From: CAZQEZ01 sp964592475
Lineage (GTDB): Bacteria; Bacteroidota; Bacteroidia; Cytophagales; Cyclobacteriaceae
DNA length: 6,478 bases
Assembly: GCA_964592475.1 (NCBI GenBank)
Contig: CAZQEZ010000208.1
Coordinates: 1-6,478, forward strand
Direction of reading: 5' to 3'
Under the pieces are notes generated by a model. That model ran no database searches, had not been told where the DNA came from, and saw only the letters and a program-made list of their open reading frames with translations. This document shows positions 6,475-6,478 of the stretch, piece after piece. Position numbers and translations under genes: made by a program. Each line of letters begins with the position of its first letter. The first letter of the stretch is position 1.

Positions 6475-6478
6475 AAGG

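Larger units (their letters stand above)
5996..6478. other. Non-coding region upstream of the SQR-like gene, dense in inverted repeats
   Basis: No credible protein gene is present. The longest minus-strand frame (about 6083-6352) runs straight through the terminator stem at 6274-6299. Structures seen, left to right: AAAACC-C-GGTTTT (6170-6182); ACCAAA-ATA-TTTGGT (6201-6215); the strong hairpin at 6274-6299; TTTAACCCA-CA-TGGG-A-TTAAA (6341-6361); a perfect 24-base palindrome (6389-6412); and an imperfect nested repeat (6431-6470). The left part (5996-6070) should contain the SQR promoter. An AAAGGAGGGTG stretch at 6256-6265 resembles a ribosome site, but no start codon follows it before the hairpin. 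I recognise no tRNA, riboswitch or named RNA. Confidence -1.

Overview
The window looks like chromosomal DNA of a Bacteroidota member, plausibly a Cytophagales- or Flavobacteriia-like free-living organism. The base composition is AT-rich. One gene encodes a secreted M43 metalloprotease ending in a type IX secretion (Por) sorting domain, a secretion route confined to this phylum and its close relatives. Starts lack Shine-Dalgarno sequences. The Mrp protein carries a cysteine-free C-terminal loop that I recall from Bacteroidota homologues. I cannot assign a genus.

Layout. On the minus strand (3509 down to 1) lies a tight three-gene run: an Mrp/ApbC-type P-loop ATPase, a NifU C-terminal-domain (Nfu) Fe-S scaffold beginning 7 bases later, and 17 bases after that a large secreted zinc metalloprotease whose C-terminal end runs off the left edge. 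The protease is unbroken over 699 codons but is open-ended. A 225-base AT-rich region (3510-3734) separates mrp from a divergent plus-strand gene (3735-4373) for a NarL/FixJ-type response regulator. Just upstream of the regulator are two copies of the same dyad, ATTTAGA-N5-TCTAAAT, at 3668-3686 and 3714-3732. Convergent to the regulator, on the minus strand (5995-4535), is a sulfide:quinone oxidoreductase-family flavoprotein with all the expected redox cysteines. The last 483 bases (5996-6478) hold no credible gene. They are rich in inverted repeats, including a strong bidirectional terminator and a 24-base perfect palindrome that reads as a minus-strand terminator for a gene beyond the right edge.

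How the genes relate. Mrp and Nfu are a natural pair for Fe-S cluster carriage: the Mrp ATPase domain has no cysteine at all, and the adjacent Nfu supplies a CxxC. The protease shares their direction and lies very close, but no functional link is evident. The response regulator has no sensor kinase in the window; its twin upstream dyads make autoregulation the simplest hypothesis. The SQR-like enzyme would oxidise sulfide at the membrane and feed electrons to quinone; no other sulfur gene is visible.

The most distinctive signals are the twin dyads, the cysteine-free Mrp paired with Nfu, the degenerate receiver domain, and the dyad-rich right end with two related palindromes. I see no CRISPR array, IS element, tRNA or rRNA.
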